Positions 1 through 6,202 are shown, counted from the first letter of the stretch. The stretch is DNA of 12,648 bases from Bacteroidota bacterium (GCA_947461985.1 CANHNT010000025.1:1-12648); one strand, 5' to 3'. Numbers and translations are program-made. The notes: generated from the sequence alone by a model not told the origin.

Positions 1-547
1 ATTGAGTTCGATACGCTAAAATACTTTCTTTTTTAGTTTCCCAAACATCCGAAATGTCGATCACAAAATCAGGTTCTACATGTCGGTCTTGTATATAATT
101 AAATATTTTTTTTGGACGCCAAGCTTTTTGAAGTTCGCCATTAAAAGAGGTTTCAATTTTGATTAAACCAGCCAAAAAACAAGCATCTTTTATTAATAAA
201 GCCCCTTTTTCATGGTCTGGATGACGGTCAGAAATGGCATTCGCTAACACTATTTCGGGTTGATATTTTCGAAGAGCAGTAATTAATTTTAGAAGATGTT
301 CTTCATCATGTTGAAAAAAACCATCTTTAAAACCTAGGTTTTCTCTTGCATCTAATTGTAAAATACGAGCAGCATTTGCACTTTCAATCGCTCGAGTTTC
401 TTTATTTCCACGAGAACCCAATTCTCCGGCAGTTAAATCAAGAATGCCTGTTTTTAGGCCTAAGTTTTTATGAATCATTAAGGTTCCACTGCAGGATAAT
501 TCTGCATCATCAGGATGTGCAGCGATAGCTAAAATGTCTAATTTCAT
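1..547 (-). CDS. bshB1: BshB1-type bacillithiol biosynthesis deacetylase (3' end cut by window)
   Basis: This is a LmbE/PIG-L family zinc deacetylase. The BshB1 branch removes the acetyl group from GlcNAc-malate to give GlcN-malate, the second step of bacillithiol synthesis, in the cytoplasm. The visible 182 residues begin MKLDILAIAAHPDDAE, with the metal-binding HPDD at H11-D14, and continue with GELGSRG (41-47) and the second metal motif DRHPDH (107-112). Family members are about 235-240 residues, so roughly the last quarter lies outside the window. The ATG at 547 gives the usual family N-terminus, and the reading frame is open to the window edge. It is the last of three minus-strand genes, 68 nt after the DUF4294 gene. 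The family is certain. The bacillithiol role follows from close resemblance to Bacteroidota BshB1 proteins; a deacetylase of another small sugar conjugate is a less likely alternative. Confidence 0.93.
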   Translation of the reverse strand, partial: MKLDILAIAAHPDDAELSCSGTLMIHKNLGLKTGILDLTAGELGSRGNKETRAIESANAARILQLDARENLGFKDGFFQHDEEHLLKLITALRKYQPEIVLANAISDRHPDHEKGALLIKDACFLAGLIKIETSFNGELQKAWRPKKIFNYIQDRHVEPDFVIDISDVWETKKESILAYRTQ

Positions 548-571
548 TTGGTAAAAATAGATTTAATGTAT

Positions 572-579
572 CAAAGTAA
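572..579 (-). promoter_or_regulatory. Possible -7 element for bshB1
   Basis: Read on the minus strand this is TTACTTTG, 7 of 8 against the Bacteroidota -7 consensus TAnnTTTG. It lies 24 nt upstream of the bshB1 ATG, leaving a leader of about 20 nt. No convincing TTTG element is seen at the right distance upstream, so the call is weak. bshB1 may simply be read through from the genes before it. Confidence 0.25.
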
Positions 580-615
580 AAATAATTTTACAGTCACTTC
601 ACTTAAATTGAGTGT

Positions 616-1245
616 CTATTTGTATTCAAAGTGTCCTCTGCGTTCAATTTCTAATACAATGGATTCCATCGCTTCATCTTCTCCTAATGGTTCGTAATTG
701 TTTTTTAAATTATTGTCAAAAAGAATGGCAACTGTTTGCCATATTCTTGCATTAAAACCACCTTTTAAATCTTTGATAATTTGATAACAAGGTTTGCCAG
801 TTTGTCGGGCAATTAGTTTGACTAACACTTGACCCTGACTCATGGTTAAATTTTCTAATTCGCCTTTAAATTTTTTATTGAGTTCATTTTCTTTATGTTG
901 TTTGTAAATTTGTTTAGCATCTTTACTGTGCAACATGGTCATTGCTGAATCGATGTCGTGCATAATAAATCCGGCGGCTACTGCATAAGGATATACTTTA
1001 TATACGTTATATCGAAGTCTATCAAAAGCTTCACGTTGTTCTCTAGCTTCTTTTCTTCTTTTAGCAAATGCTTTATTTCCTTTTTCGATACAATAAGCAT
1101 CGTGTAACCAAATGTGCGGCAAGGTGTCATTACCAATCACTATACTTCCTACCACAATGGTATCATTTACCCCTTTTTGGGCACATACATTTTTGCTTGC
1201 CATAAGCAAACAAAAAACAAGGAGTATAAAAATTCGGTTAAACAT
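616..1245 (-). CDS. DUF4294 domain secreted protein
   Basis: A 209-residue protein of unknown function matching the DUF4294 family, which is largely confined to Bacteroidota. Residues 1-22 form a signal peptide: a basic start (MFNR), a hydrophobic core (IFILLVFCLLMA) and a likely signal peptidase I site after VCA. There is no proper lipobox, so it is probably periplasmic and soluble. A short beta-rich segment (about 28-50) precedes a highly charged helical part (56-130). The conserved family core follows: RLRYNVYKVYPYA (77-89), LTMSQGQVLVKLI (133-145), RQTG (147-150), KGGFNARIWQ (161-170) and the acidic GEDEAME (188-194). No catalytic motif can be named. It lies between purD and bshB1 on the same strand, but the neighbours give no clear functional hint because a promoter of its own can be seen. 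The ATG at 1245 gives an ideal signal peptide. Confidence 0.9.
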   Translation of the reverse strand: MFNRIFILLVFCLLMASKNVCAQKGVNDTIVVGSIVIGNDTLPHIWLHDAYCIEKGNKAFAKRRKEAREQREAFDRLRYNVYKVYPYAVAAGFIMHDIDSAMTMLHSKDAKQIYKQHKENELNKKFKGELENLTMSQGQVLVKLIARQTGKPCYQIIKDLKGGFNARIWQTVAILFDNNLKNNYEPLGEDEAMESIVLEIERRGHFEYK

Positions 1246-1253
1246 CGCTTATA

Positions 1254-1283
1254 CAAATATCGTCAGAATTTCTAATAATCAAA
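1254..1283 (-). promoter_or_regulatory. Predicted promoter of the DUF4294 gene
   Basis: On the minus strand a TTTG (1283-1280) is followed after 18 nt by GATATTTG (1261-1254), 7 of 8 to TAnnTTTG. This is good spacing for the Bacteroidota housekeeping sigma factor. The -7 element ends 8 nt before the ATG at 1245, so the predicted transcript start is within a few bases of the start codon, giving a leaderless or almost leaderless mRNA. This is inferred from consensus only. Confidence 0.5.
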
Positions 1284-1320
1284 TTCCAAAAATTATTAAA
1301 CTCTATTTGTTTAACAAAAG

Positions 1321-1348
1321 CGGACAACAGTCATCTGACATCCGATAA
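1321..1348. repeat. Four degenerate 7-bp repeats, same family as the purD insert
   Basis: Four consecutive heptamers read CGGACAA, CAGTCAT, CTGACAT, CCGATAA, approximating CNGACAT. Positions 1330-1347 match 2291-2308 inside purD at 16 of 18 bases, including an exact 14-mer (1332-1345 and 2293-2306). The array ends 5 nt from the purD stop, in the spacer between purD and the DUF4294 gene. Confidence 0.7.
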
Positions 1349-1353
1349 ATTTT

Positions 1354-2691
1354 TTAAGAAAACTCCCAACCAATATCTTTTCTATAGTATTTTCCTTCGT
1401 ACTGAATTTTTTCAGCATTTTCTTTGGATATTTTTAAAGCCGTTTGTAAATCATCTGCCAAAGAAGTAATCGCCAAAACACGACCTCCATTGGTAACAAT
1501 GCCATCAGCAGTTTGTTTTGTTCCTGCATGAAACAAAAGACTATTTTCACAATTTTCAAAACCAGTCATTACGTTGCCTTTTTCAAAATCTTCGGGATAG
1601 CCACCACTCACCAACATCACAGTGGCTGCATGTTTTGGAGAAAGGCTACATTCTGCGCCAGCTAATTCATTATTTTTTAATTTCAATAAAAGTTCCACCA
1701 AATCACTTTCCAAACGAGGCATTACAACCTCCGTTTCAGGGTCACCCATTCTGCAATTATATTCAATTACAAAGGGTTCGTCATTTACTTTTATCAAGCC
1801 AATAAATACAAAACCTTTATAAATAATTTTTTCTTGTTGAAGCCCTTTTATAGTAGGTTCTACAATTTTAGTAATTACCTTTTGCATAAAAATTTCATTC
1901 GCAAAAGGTACCGGAGAAATGGCACCCATGCCACCGGTATTTAATCCTTTATCACCTTCGCCAATGCGTTTATAATCCTTTGCAGTGGGCAATAAACAAT
2001 AGTTTACGCCATCAGTCAACACAAAAACAGAACACTCAATACCTGTTAAAAATTCTTCAATCACGACTTTAGCACCTGCTTTGCCAAATTTGTTTTCTTG
2101 CAACATTTCCTTAAAAGCTAGCAACGCATCTTCATGTGTTTCAGCAATCACCACGCCTTTTCCTGCTGCCAAGCCATCTGCTTTTAAAACAATAGGCAAT
2201 GAATGGTTTTTGATATACGCGACTCCTGAATTGTAGTCAGATGACAGATGTTGGGTGTCTGGTTTTAGATTTGAAATATTTCCGCTCTCCGACATCTGAC
2301 ATCCGACAAGCGAAAACTCTTTGTATTTTGCTGTTGGAATATTCATTTTCATCATAAACTCTTTGGCAAAAGCTTTGCTTCCTTCCAATTGAGCACCATG
2401 TTGAGAGGGTCCAATGATATGAATATGGTTTAAATCATCTTGTTGAAAAAAATCATAAATGCCATTCACTAATGGATCTTCAGGTCCAACAATAACCATT
2501 TCAATTTTATTTTCTAAACAAAATGTTTTTTGAGTTTCAAAATCATTGACAGAAATATCAATATTAGTGCCTATTTCAGCCGTTCCAGGATTGCCCGGGG
2601 CAATAAAAATTTGAGTGCACAGTTTACTTTGCGCCAATTTCCAAGCAATTGCATGCTCTCTGCCACCACCACCAATTAAAAGAATATTCAT
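1354..2691 (-). CDS. purD: Phosphoribosylamine-glycine ligase (GAR synthetase)
   Basis: This cytoplasmic ATP-grasp enzyme joins 5-phosphoribosylamine and glycine to make GAR, the second step of purine synthesis. The N domain starts MNILLIGGGGREHAIAW, followed by APGNPGTAEIG (31-41), VIVGPEDPL (66-74) and the family block GPSQHGAQLEGSKAFAKEFM (94-113). The ATP-grasp part has LKADGLAAGKGV (169-180), the PurD signature region RIGEGDKGLNTGGMGA (242-257) and the metal-binding RMGDPETEV (314-322). The C domain runs from about 350. It has 445 residues against a usual 420-430. The excess is a segment at about residues 128-152, between KEFS and GVAYIKNH, where relatives have only a few residues. It is encoded by an inverted heptamer repeat (2236-2309). 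The frame is intact on both sides and every catalytic motif is present, so the enzyme is probably active. The ATG at 2691 gives the standard N-terminus. Confidence 0.97.
   Translation of the reverse strand: MNILLIGGGGREHAIAWKLAQSKLCTQIFIAPGNPGTAEIGTNIDISVNDFETQKTFCLENKIEMVIVGPEDPLVNGIYDFFQQDDLNHIHIIGPSQHGAQLEGSKAFAKEFMMKMNIPTAKYKEFSLVGCQMSESGNISNLKPDTQHLSSDYNSGVAYIKNHSLPIVLKADGLAAGKGVVIAETHEDALLAFKEMLQENKFGKAGAKVVIEEFLTGIECSVFVLTDGVNYCLLPTAKDYKRIGEGDKGLNTGGMGAISPVPFANEIFMQKVITKIVEPTIKGLQQEKIIYKGFVFIGLIKVNDEPFVIEYNCRMGDPETEVVMPRLESDLVELLLKLKNNELAGAECSLSPKHAATVMLVSGGYPEDFEKGNVMTGFENCENSLLFHAGTKQTADGIVTNGGRVLAITSLADDLQTALKISKENAEKIQYEGKYYRKDIGWEFS
2236..2309. repeat. Inverted heptamer-repeat element inserted in frame in purD
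   Basis: The left arm (2236-2263) is four heptamers: GTCAGAT, GACAGAT, GTTGGGT, GTCTGGT. The right arm (2282-2309) is four in reverse sense: CCGCTCT, CCGACAT, CTGACAT, CCGACAA. An 18-nt spacer separates them. The best-paired part, 2236-2254 with 2289-2307, is complementary at 16 of 19 positions, so it could fold as a hairpin in DNA or mRNA. The element coincides with the extra residues of PurD and contains no stop in the purD frame. The 14-mer of the right arm recurs at 1332-1345. Confidence 0.75.
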
Positions 2692-2696
2692 GAGTG

Positions 2697-2727
2697 CGAA
2701 GGTAATTTTAATGTGTCAATATGCCAA
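2697..2727 (-). promoter_or_regulatory. Predicted purD promoter
   Basis: On the minus strand a TTG (2727-2725) is followed after 20 nt by TACCTTCG (2704-2697), 7 of 8 to TAnnTTTG. The -7 element ends 5 nt before the purD ATG at 2691, again predicting a nearly leaderless transcript. No purine-type operator is recognised. Confidence 0.4.
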
Positions 2728-2753
2728 TGAGTAAATACGGCATTCTAAAAATA

Positions 2754-2784
2754 ATTCACTATTCATCATTCATAATTCGTAATT
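2754..2784. repeat. Degenerate 7-bp tandem repeat in the purD/transporter spacer
   Basis: Four heptamers ATTCACT, ATTCATC, ATTCATA, ATTCGTA and a trailing ATT lie between the divergent purD and peptide transporter genes. Each begins ATTC. The period matches the other spacer repeats in this window, though the unit sequence differs. Confidence 0.7.
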
Positions 2785-2790
2785 TATTTA

Positions 2791-2798
2791 TATCTTGG
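2791..2798 (+). promoter_or_regulatory. Possible -7 element of the peptide transporter gene
   Basis: TATCTTGG is 7 of 8 to TAnnTTTG and lies 17 nt before the ATG at 2816. No clear TTTG lies about 19 nt upstream, where the heptamer repeat sits, so support is weak. Confidence 0.25.
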
Positions 2799-2815
2799 CT
2801 ACTTAAATTTATTAA

Positions 2816-4390
2816 ATGGAAAATACACAAGTACAAAAAGGACACCCAAAAGGGCTTTACTTTTTATTTTTTACTGAAATGTGGGAACGTTTTAGTTATT
2901 ATGGAATGAGAGCAATCTTTATTTTATTCATGACAAGAATTCTCTTGTTAAACGATGCAGATGCTTCTGAAATTTATGGTAGTTATACTGGACTGGTTTA
3001 TTTAACCCCACTTTTAGGAGGTTATTTATGCGATAAATTTTTAGGCAATAGAAGAAGTATTGTGATTGGTGGACTTCTAATGGCTTTAGGGCAATTTTTA
3101 ATGTTTATGAGTGCATCTGCCGGGGCAGCTGGTGGGGTTACGTTAATGTGGGCTGGTTTAACTGCTTTAATTGTAGGGAATGGATTTTTTAAACCAAATA
3201 TTTCTACTATGGTAGGTCAACTTTATCCAGCAAATGACAGAAGAATTGACAGTGCGTTTACTATATTCTATATGGGTATTAATTTAGGCGCATTCTTTTC
3301 TCCATTAGTATGTGGTTCAATGGACTTTAAATGGGGCTTTTTATGTGCATGTATAGGAATGCTCATTGGTTTAGCAACGTTTATTATCTTTCAAAAGAAA
3401 TACTTAATTTCTGAAGAAGGTAAAGAAATTGGATTGCCCGTAAAACCACTAGACTTAAAAGCTATTTTAACTATTGTTGGGTCAATTGCTATTATTTTCT
3501 TTATGTTGAATTTTAAACAAATGTTCAAGGATGTAGTGATAAATATCCCTGCAATTGGTGGCATTAATATCGGAGAAATTAAAATAATTAGTTGGTTTAT
3601 TTATGGTGCAATGATTGCAATGCCAATTATTATTTTAATGGACAAAAGCTTGACAGGTATTGAAATGAAAAGAATTATTGTAATATTCATACTTGCATTT
3701 TTTGTTATCTTCTTTTGGGGTGCATTTGAGCAAGCAGGAGCCTCGTTAACACTTTTTGCTGACAGACAAACAGACCGTCACATTTTTGGGTGGGAAATGC
3801 CAGCATCCTATTTTCAATCGGTTAATCCATTAGCAGTGATTGGTTTAGCTGGTATATTTACCTTAATTTGGGGTTTCTTATATTCAAGAAAATTAGAGCC
3901 ATCTTCGCCTAAAAAAATGGCCATTGGTTTGGCTTTAGTTGCCTTAGGATATGTTGTAATTGCAATTGCTGTTAAAGGATTAGGGTTAGGCGAAAAAGTG
4001 TCAATGTGGTGGTTAATTGCTTTATATATTATTCACTCAATGGGTGAACTTTGTTTATCTCCAATCGGGTTATCGATGGTATCTAAATTAGCGCCTTTGC
4101 GTCTTTCATCTCTAATGATGGGAACGTGGTTTTTGGCTAATGCAGCGGCTAATAAATTTGCTGGAACATTAAGCGCATTAATACCTCCAAGTGGAGCTAC
4201 CGATCCAAATGTACCAGTTGTTTATCCATCAATTCTCGGGTTTCAAATCACTAATCTATATGAGTTTTTCATGTTGTTTATTGTTATGACAGGTGTTGCA
4301 GCAGGAATATTATTTATATTAAGCTCGTGGTTAGAAAAAATGATAGTAGAAAAGCATGTAGAAAATACAGAAGTTGCACACGAATTATAA
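2816..4390 (+). CDS. POT/PTR family peptide:proton symporter
   Basis: A 524-residue inner membrane protein of the proton-dependent oligopeptide transporter family (major facilitator superfamily). It takes up di- and tripeptides with protons. The family hallmark ExxERFxYY is at 21-29 in the first membrane helix. Next come the GGYLCDKFLGNRR loop (68-80), GNGFFKPNIS (121-130) with the conserved lysine K126, and the PTR2 signature region FYMGINLGAFFSPL (151-164). The second half has the FFWGAFEQAGASLTLF motif and MGELCLSPIGLSMVSKLAP. There are many hydrophobic helices, probably 14, the two extra ones being typical of bacterial POT proteins. The ATG at 2816 places the ExxER motif at the usual distance from the N-terminus. 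It is a single-gene unit, divergent from purD and closed by the terminator at 4434-4467. The exact substrate range cannot be told from sequence, so no gene symbol is given. Confidence 0.95.
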   Translation: MENTQVQKGHPKGLYFLFFTEMWERFSYYGMRAIFILFMTRILLLNDADASEIYGSYTGLVYLTPLLGGYLCDKFLGNRRSIVIGGLLMALGQFLMFMSASAGAAGGVTLMWAGLTALIVGNGFFKPNISTMVGQLYPANDRRIDSAFTIFYMGINLGAFFSPLVCGSMDFKWGFLCACIGMLIGLATFIIFQKKYLISEEGKEIGLPVKPLDLKAILTIVGSIAIIFFMLNFKQMFKDVVINIPAIGGINIGEIKIISWFIYGAMIAMPIIILMDKSLTGIEMKRIIVIFILAFFVIFFWGAFEQAGASLTLFADRQTDRHIFGWEMPASYFQSVNPLAVIGLAGIFTLIWGFLYSRKLEPSSPKKMAIGLALVALGYVVIAIAVKGLGLGEKVSMWWLIALYIIHSMGELCLSPIGLSMVSKLAPLRLSSLMMGTWFLANAAANKFAGTLSALIPPSGATDPNVPVVYPSILGFQITNLYEFFMLFIVMTGVAAGILFILSSWLEKMIVEKHVENTEVAHEL

Positions 4391-4395
4391 AATTT

Positions 4396-4421
4396 GAAAT
4401 GATTTGTAAAATAATCATTTC
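4396..4421. repeat. Perfect 9-bp inverted repeat after the peptide transporter gene
   Basis: GAAATGATT (4396-4404) pairs perfectly with AATCATTTC (4413-4421) around an 8-nt loop. It begins 5 nt after the transporter stop codon and 12 nt before the main terminator. It lacks a T-run and is AT-rich, so it may protect the mRNA end or assist termination. Confidence 0.6.
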
Positions 4422-4433
4422 TCTAATTTCTTC

Positions 4434-4467
4434 AAAAATCCTCACTTTTACAGTGGGGATTTTTTTT
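4434..4467 (+). terminator. Intrinsic terminator of the peptide transporter gene
   Basis: A 13-bp stem pairs 4434-4446 with 4452-4464, with one G-U wobble (4442/4456) and a 5-nt loop TTTAC. The core CCTCACT/AGTGGGG is the GC-rich part. The stem runs into an 8-T stretch (4460-4467). The A-run on the left side makes it potentially bidirectional. It separates the transporter from the mraZ operon. Confidence 0.88.
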
Positions 4468-4468
4468 G

Positions 4469-4661
4469 CTATTCACACAAAAAGTCAATAAATAATAGTA
4501 AATAACTACTTAATTAACAGATATTTGCAGTTATTAACAGCTATTCACGTCATTTTTGTGGATAGTGACAAATTATCCACACTAAATGCAGGTTCTAAAT
4601 TGTGAAAAACCTCTGAAAGTATTGAATTTGTTGATAGCCAATGCGTTCAAGATGTGGATAA
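4469..4661. other. DnaA-box-like cluster with AT-rich block (possible oriC or DnaA-controlled region)
   Basis: Two exact TTATCCACA boxes occur at 4573-4581 (plus) and 4653-4661 (minus). Boxes with 8 of 9 matches to TTATNCACA lie at 4469-4477, 4531-4539 and 4557-4565 (minus). Weaker 7 of 9 matches are at 4511-4519, 4541-4549 and 4629-4637 (minus). The stretch 4478-4540 is almost pure A/T and holds ATTAACAG twice at 20-bp spacing (4513 and 4533), like an unwinding element. This accounts for most of the 348-nt gene-free stretch 4391-4738. It could be the chromosome origin or a DnaA-responsive control region for the dcw operon. The sequence alone does not decide. Confidence 0.45.
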
Positions 4662-4680
4662 ATTAGTTTGAACATTTGTT

Positions 4681-4720
4681 GTGATTGAATGTGGTAAAAA
4701 GTGTTATTTTGTGTTATAAA
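4681..4720 (+). promoter_or_regulatory. Candidate MraZ operator: four decameric direct repeats
   Basis: GTG begins at 4681, 4691, 4701 and 4711, exactly 10 bp apart, each followed by any base, then T: GTGAT, GTGGT, GTGTT, GTGTT. The two bases before each GTG are A or T. MraZ of E. coli and Mycoplasma binds short direct repeats at about 10-bp spacing upstream of its own gene (TGGG and AAAGTG types). The third copy, AAGTGT, resembles the Mycoplasma unit. Position just before the mraZ promoter fits autoregulation. Confidence 0.65.
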
Positions 4721-4726
4721 AATAAT

Positions 4727-4734
4727 TAATTTTG
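4727..4734 (+). promoter_or_regulatory. -7 element of the mraZ (dcw) promoter
   Basis: TAATTTTG is a full match to TAnnTTTG. The nearest TTTG upstream (4708-4711) is only 15 nt away, shorter than usual, so a -33 element is poor and may be replaced by activator or repressor contacts at the decamer repeats. The element ends 4 nt before the mraZ ATG, predicting a leaderless mRNA. Confidence 0.5.
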
Positions 4735-4738
4735 TAAC

Positions 4739-5209
4739 ATGTCTAATTACATTGGAGAATATGAAGTAACAATTGATGCCAAGGGAAGGTTTATGATTCC
4801 TACTGGTTTCAAGCGTCAGTTAAATACTGAAGCAGTTACAACCTATGTGATTAGCAGAGGTTTTGAAAGTTGTTTAACGCTGTATACAAATGAGCAATGG
4901 AAAAAAATTGAGAACATCGTTAATGGTTTAAATGATTTCAATCCAAAATCAAGAATTTTAAAACGTAAATTTTTAAACGGAGCAACTCCAATAGAAGCGG
5001 ATGGTGCTGGACGATTATTGTTGAGCAAACAATTATTGGAACATGCAGGCATAACTAAAGATGCAGTTTTTTCTGCACAAGGCAATAAAGTAGAAATATG
5101 GGATACCAAAACGTATCATGCAGCAATGGAAATGAGTGCCGAAGATTATAGCAATTTGGCGAATGAGGTTTTAGGAAGTAATTTTTTAAATCCGAATGAT
5201 GGAGAATAA
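4739..5209 (+). CDS. mraZ: Transcriptional regulator MraZ
   Basis: A 156-residue DNA-binding protein, first gene of the dcw cluster and normally a regulator of that cluster. It has two tandem SpoVT/AbrB-like swapped-hairpin domains. The first carries the signature DAKGR (13-17) followed by FMIPTGFKRQL. The second carries the degenerate counterpart ADGAGRLLLSKQL (87-99). Between them lies SRILKRKFLNGA (71-82), also typical. Length and N-terminus (MSNYIGEYEVTIDAKGR) fit Bacteroidota MraZ. The family forms ring-shaped oligomers that bind direct repeats near the promoter. Four such repeats lie at 4681-4720, so autoregulation is the natural inference. The 3' end overlaps rsmH by 14 nt. Confidence 0.97.
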   Translation: MSNYIGEYEVTIDAKGRFMIPTGFKRQLNTEAVTTYVISRGFESCLTLYTNEQWKKIENIVNGLNDFNPKSRILKRKFLNGATPIEADGAGRLLLSKQLLEHAGITKDAVFSAQGNKVEIWDTKTYHAAMEMSAEDYSNLANEVLGSNFLNPNDGE

Positions 5210-6113
5210 TACGAATACATACCATACTGCAGTTCTTTTACAAGAGTGTATTGAGCAATTAAATATTAATCCAGATGGAGTTTATTTAGATGCAACGTTT
5301 GGTGGAGGCGGTCACAGCAAAGAAATTTTGAAACATTTAGGACCTAAAGGAAAGCTAATTGTGTTTGATCAAGATGAAGATGCACAACGAAATATTCCTG
5401 ACGGTGAGGACAGAATCATATTTGTTCCAGAAAATTTTAGATATGCCGATCGTTTTGTGCGATTATATAAACTAGATAGATTAGATGGTGTATTGGCAGA
5501 TTTAGGGGTAAGCTCATATCAATTCGATACGGCTGAACGTGGTTTTTCTATTCGGTTTGATGCGCCTTTGGATATGCGTATGGACAATCGTGTGGGTTTT
5601 TCTGCAGCAGATATTTTGAAAAAATATTCAGAACAAAAACTGCAAAAATTGTTTGAAGAATATGGTGAAGTAACCAATTCAAAAACCTTGGCTAAACGAA
5701 TTGTTGACATTAGAAATTCATCTTCATTAACAACCATTAATGAATTTAAACAAGCAATATCAACAGTTGTATATGGCAATCCAAATAAGTATTTAGCGCA
5801 AGTTTTTCAAGCATTAAGAATTGAAGTAAATGATGAACTAAATGCCTTGAAAGATTTTTTGCAAAACATCACCACAAAACTTTCACCTAAAGGAAGATTA
5901 TGCGTAATCACATTTCATTCGTTAGAAGATAGAATCGTAAAAAACTGGATGAAAAATGAAACATTTGAAGAAGTGCCAGATTTTTTACCCGTTATGAAAA
6001 AAGAAAAAAAATTAAAGATTATTTCGAAGAAACCAATTTTGCCAAACGATAAAGAAATTAGTCGGAATTCGAGAGCTCGAAGTGCAAAACTAAGAGTGGC
6101 TGAAAAGAGCTGA
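5196..6113 (+). CDS. rsmH: 16S rRNA (cytosine(1402)-N4)-methyltransferase RsmH
   Basis: A 305-residue cytoplasmic SAM-dependent enzyme (formerly MraW) that methylates N4 of C1402 in the ribosomal P site. Visible motifs in order are YHTAVLLQECI (9-19), the SAM loop DATFGGGGHS (32-41), VFDQDEDA (56-63), ADLGVSSYQFD (101-111), RGFSIRFDAPLDMRM (115-129), YLAQVFQALRIEVNDEL (199-215), ITFHSLEDR (238-246) and the C-terminal NSRARSAKLRVAE (291-303). It is full length for the family. The start ATG at 5196 is immediately followed by a second ATG at 5199; either would work. Both lie inside mraZ, so translation is probably coupled through the 14-nt overlap. An 89-nt gap follows. Confidence 0.97.
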   Translation: MMENNTNTYHTAVLLQECIEQLNINPDGVYLDATFGGGGHSKEILKHLGPKGKLIVFDQDEDAQRNIPDGEDRIIFVPENFRYADRFVRLYKLDRLDGVLADLGVSSYQFDTAERGFSIRFDAPLDMRMDNRVGFSAADILKKYSEQKLQKLFEEYGEVTNSKTLAKRIVDIRNSSSLTTINEFKQAISTVVYGNPNKYLAQVFQALRIEVNDELNALKDFLQNITTKLSPKGRLCVITFHSLEDRIVKNWMKNETFEEVPDFLPVMKKEKKLKIISKKPILPNDKEISRNSRARSAKLRVAEKS

Positions 6114-6125
6114 TTACCTGGTAAT
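6113..6125. repeat. Short perfect dyad at the rsmH stop codon
   Basis: ATTACC (6113-6118) and GGTAAT (6120-6125) are exact reverse complements around a single T. The dyad starts on the last base of the rsmH stop. It is too tight for an RNA hairpin, so if functional it would be a protein-binding dyad. It lies in the 89-nt spacer before ftsL, which otherwise holds only A-rich sequence and a weak hint of 7-bp periodicity. Confidence 0.35.
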
Positions 6126-6202
6126 GTGTCCAATGTTTTGAAAAATATTAAAAAGATCTACAAACTAAATACTGAAGTTAAACACTAAAAATAAATAACA
6201 GG

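Noticed and set aside
600..614. Hairpin terminator after the DUF4294 gene
   Set aside because: The inverted repeat CACTTAA/TTGAGTG leaves a one-base loop and includes a wobble, so it would not form a stable hairpin. No T-run follows on the minus strand.
1112..1348. Plus-strand ORF over the start of the DUF4294 gene
   Set aside because: It is antisense to a clear signal peptide and family domain, has no recognisable protein content, and ends in the heptamer repeat.
1321..1348. Terminator or CRISPR-like repeats downstream of purD
   Set aside because: Seven-bp contiguous units with no spacers are not CRISPR. The stem that could form is short and lacks a matching T-run on the purD strand.
2224..2310. 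Frameshift or pseudogene in purD because of the odd, non-family segment
   Set aside because: The reading frame is the same before and after the segment, no stop occurs, and all catalytic motifs downstream are intact. An in-frame insertion explains it better.
2721..2909. Plus-strand ORF covering the spacer and the start of the peptide transporter gene
   Set aside because: It is in a different frame from the transporter, its first half is translated heptamer repeat, and the transporter ATG at 2816 already gives a full N-terminus.
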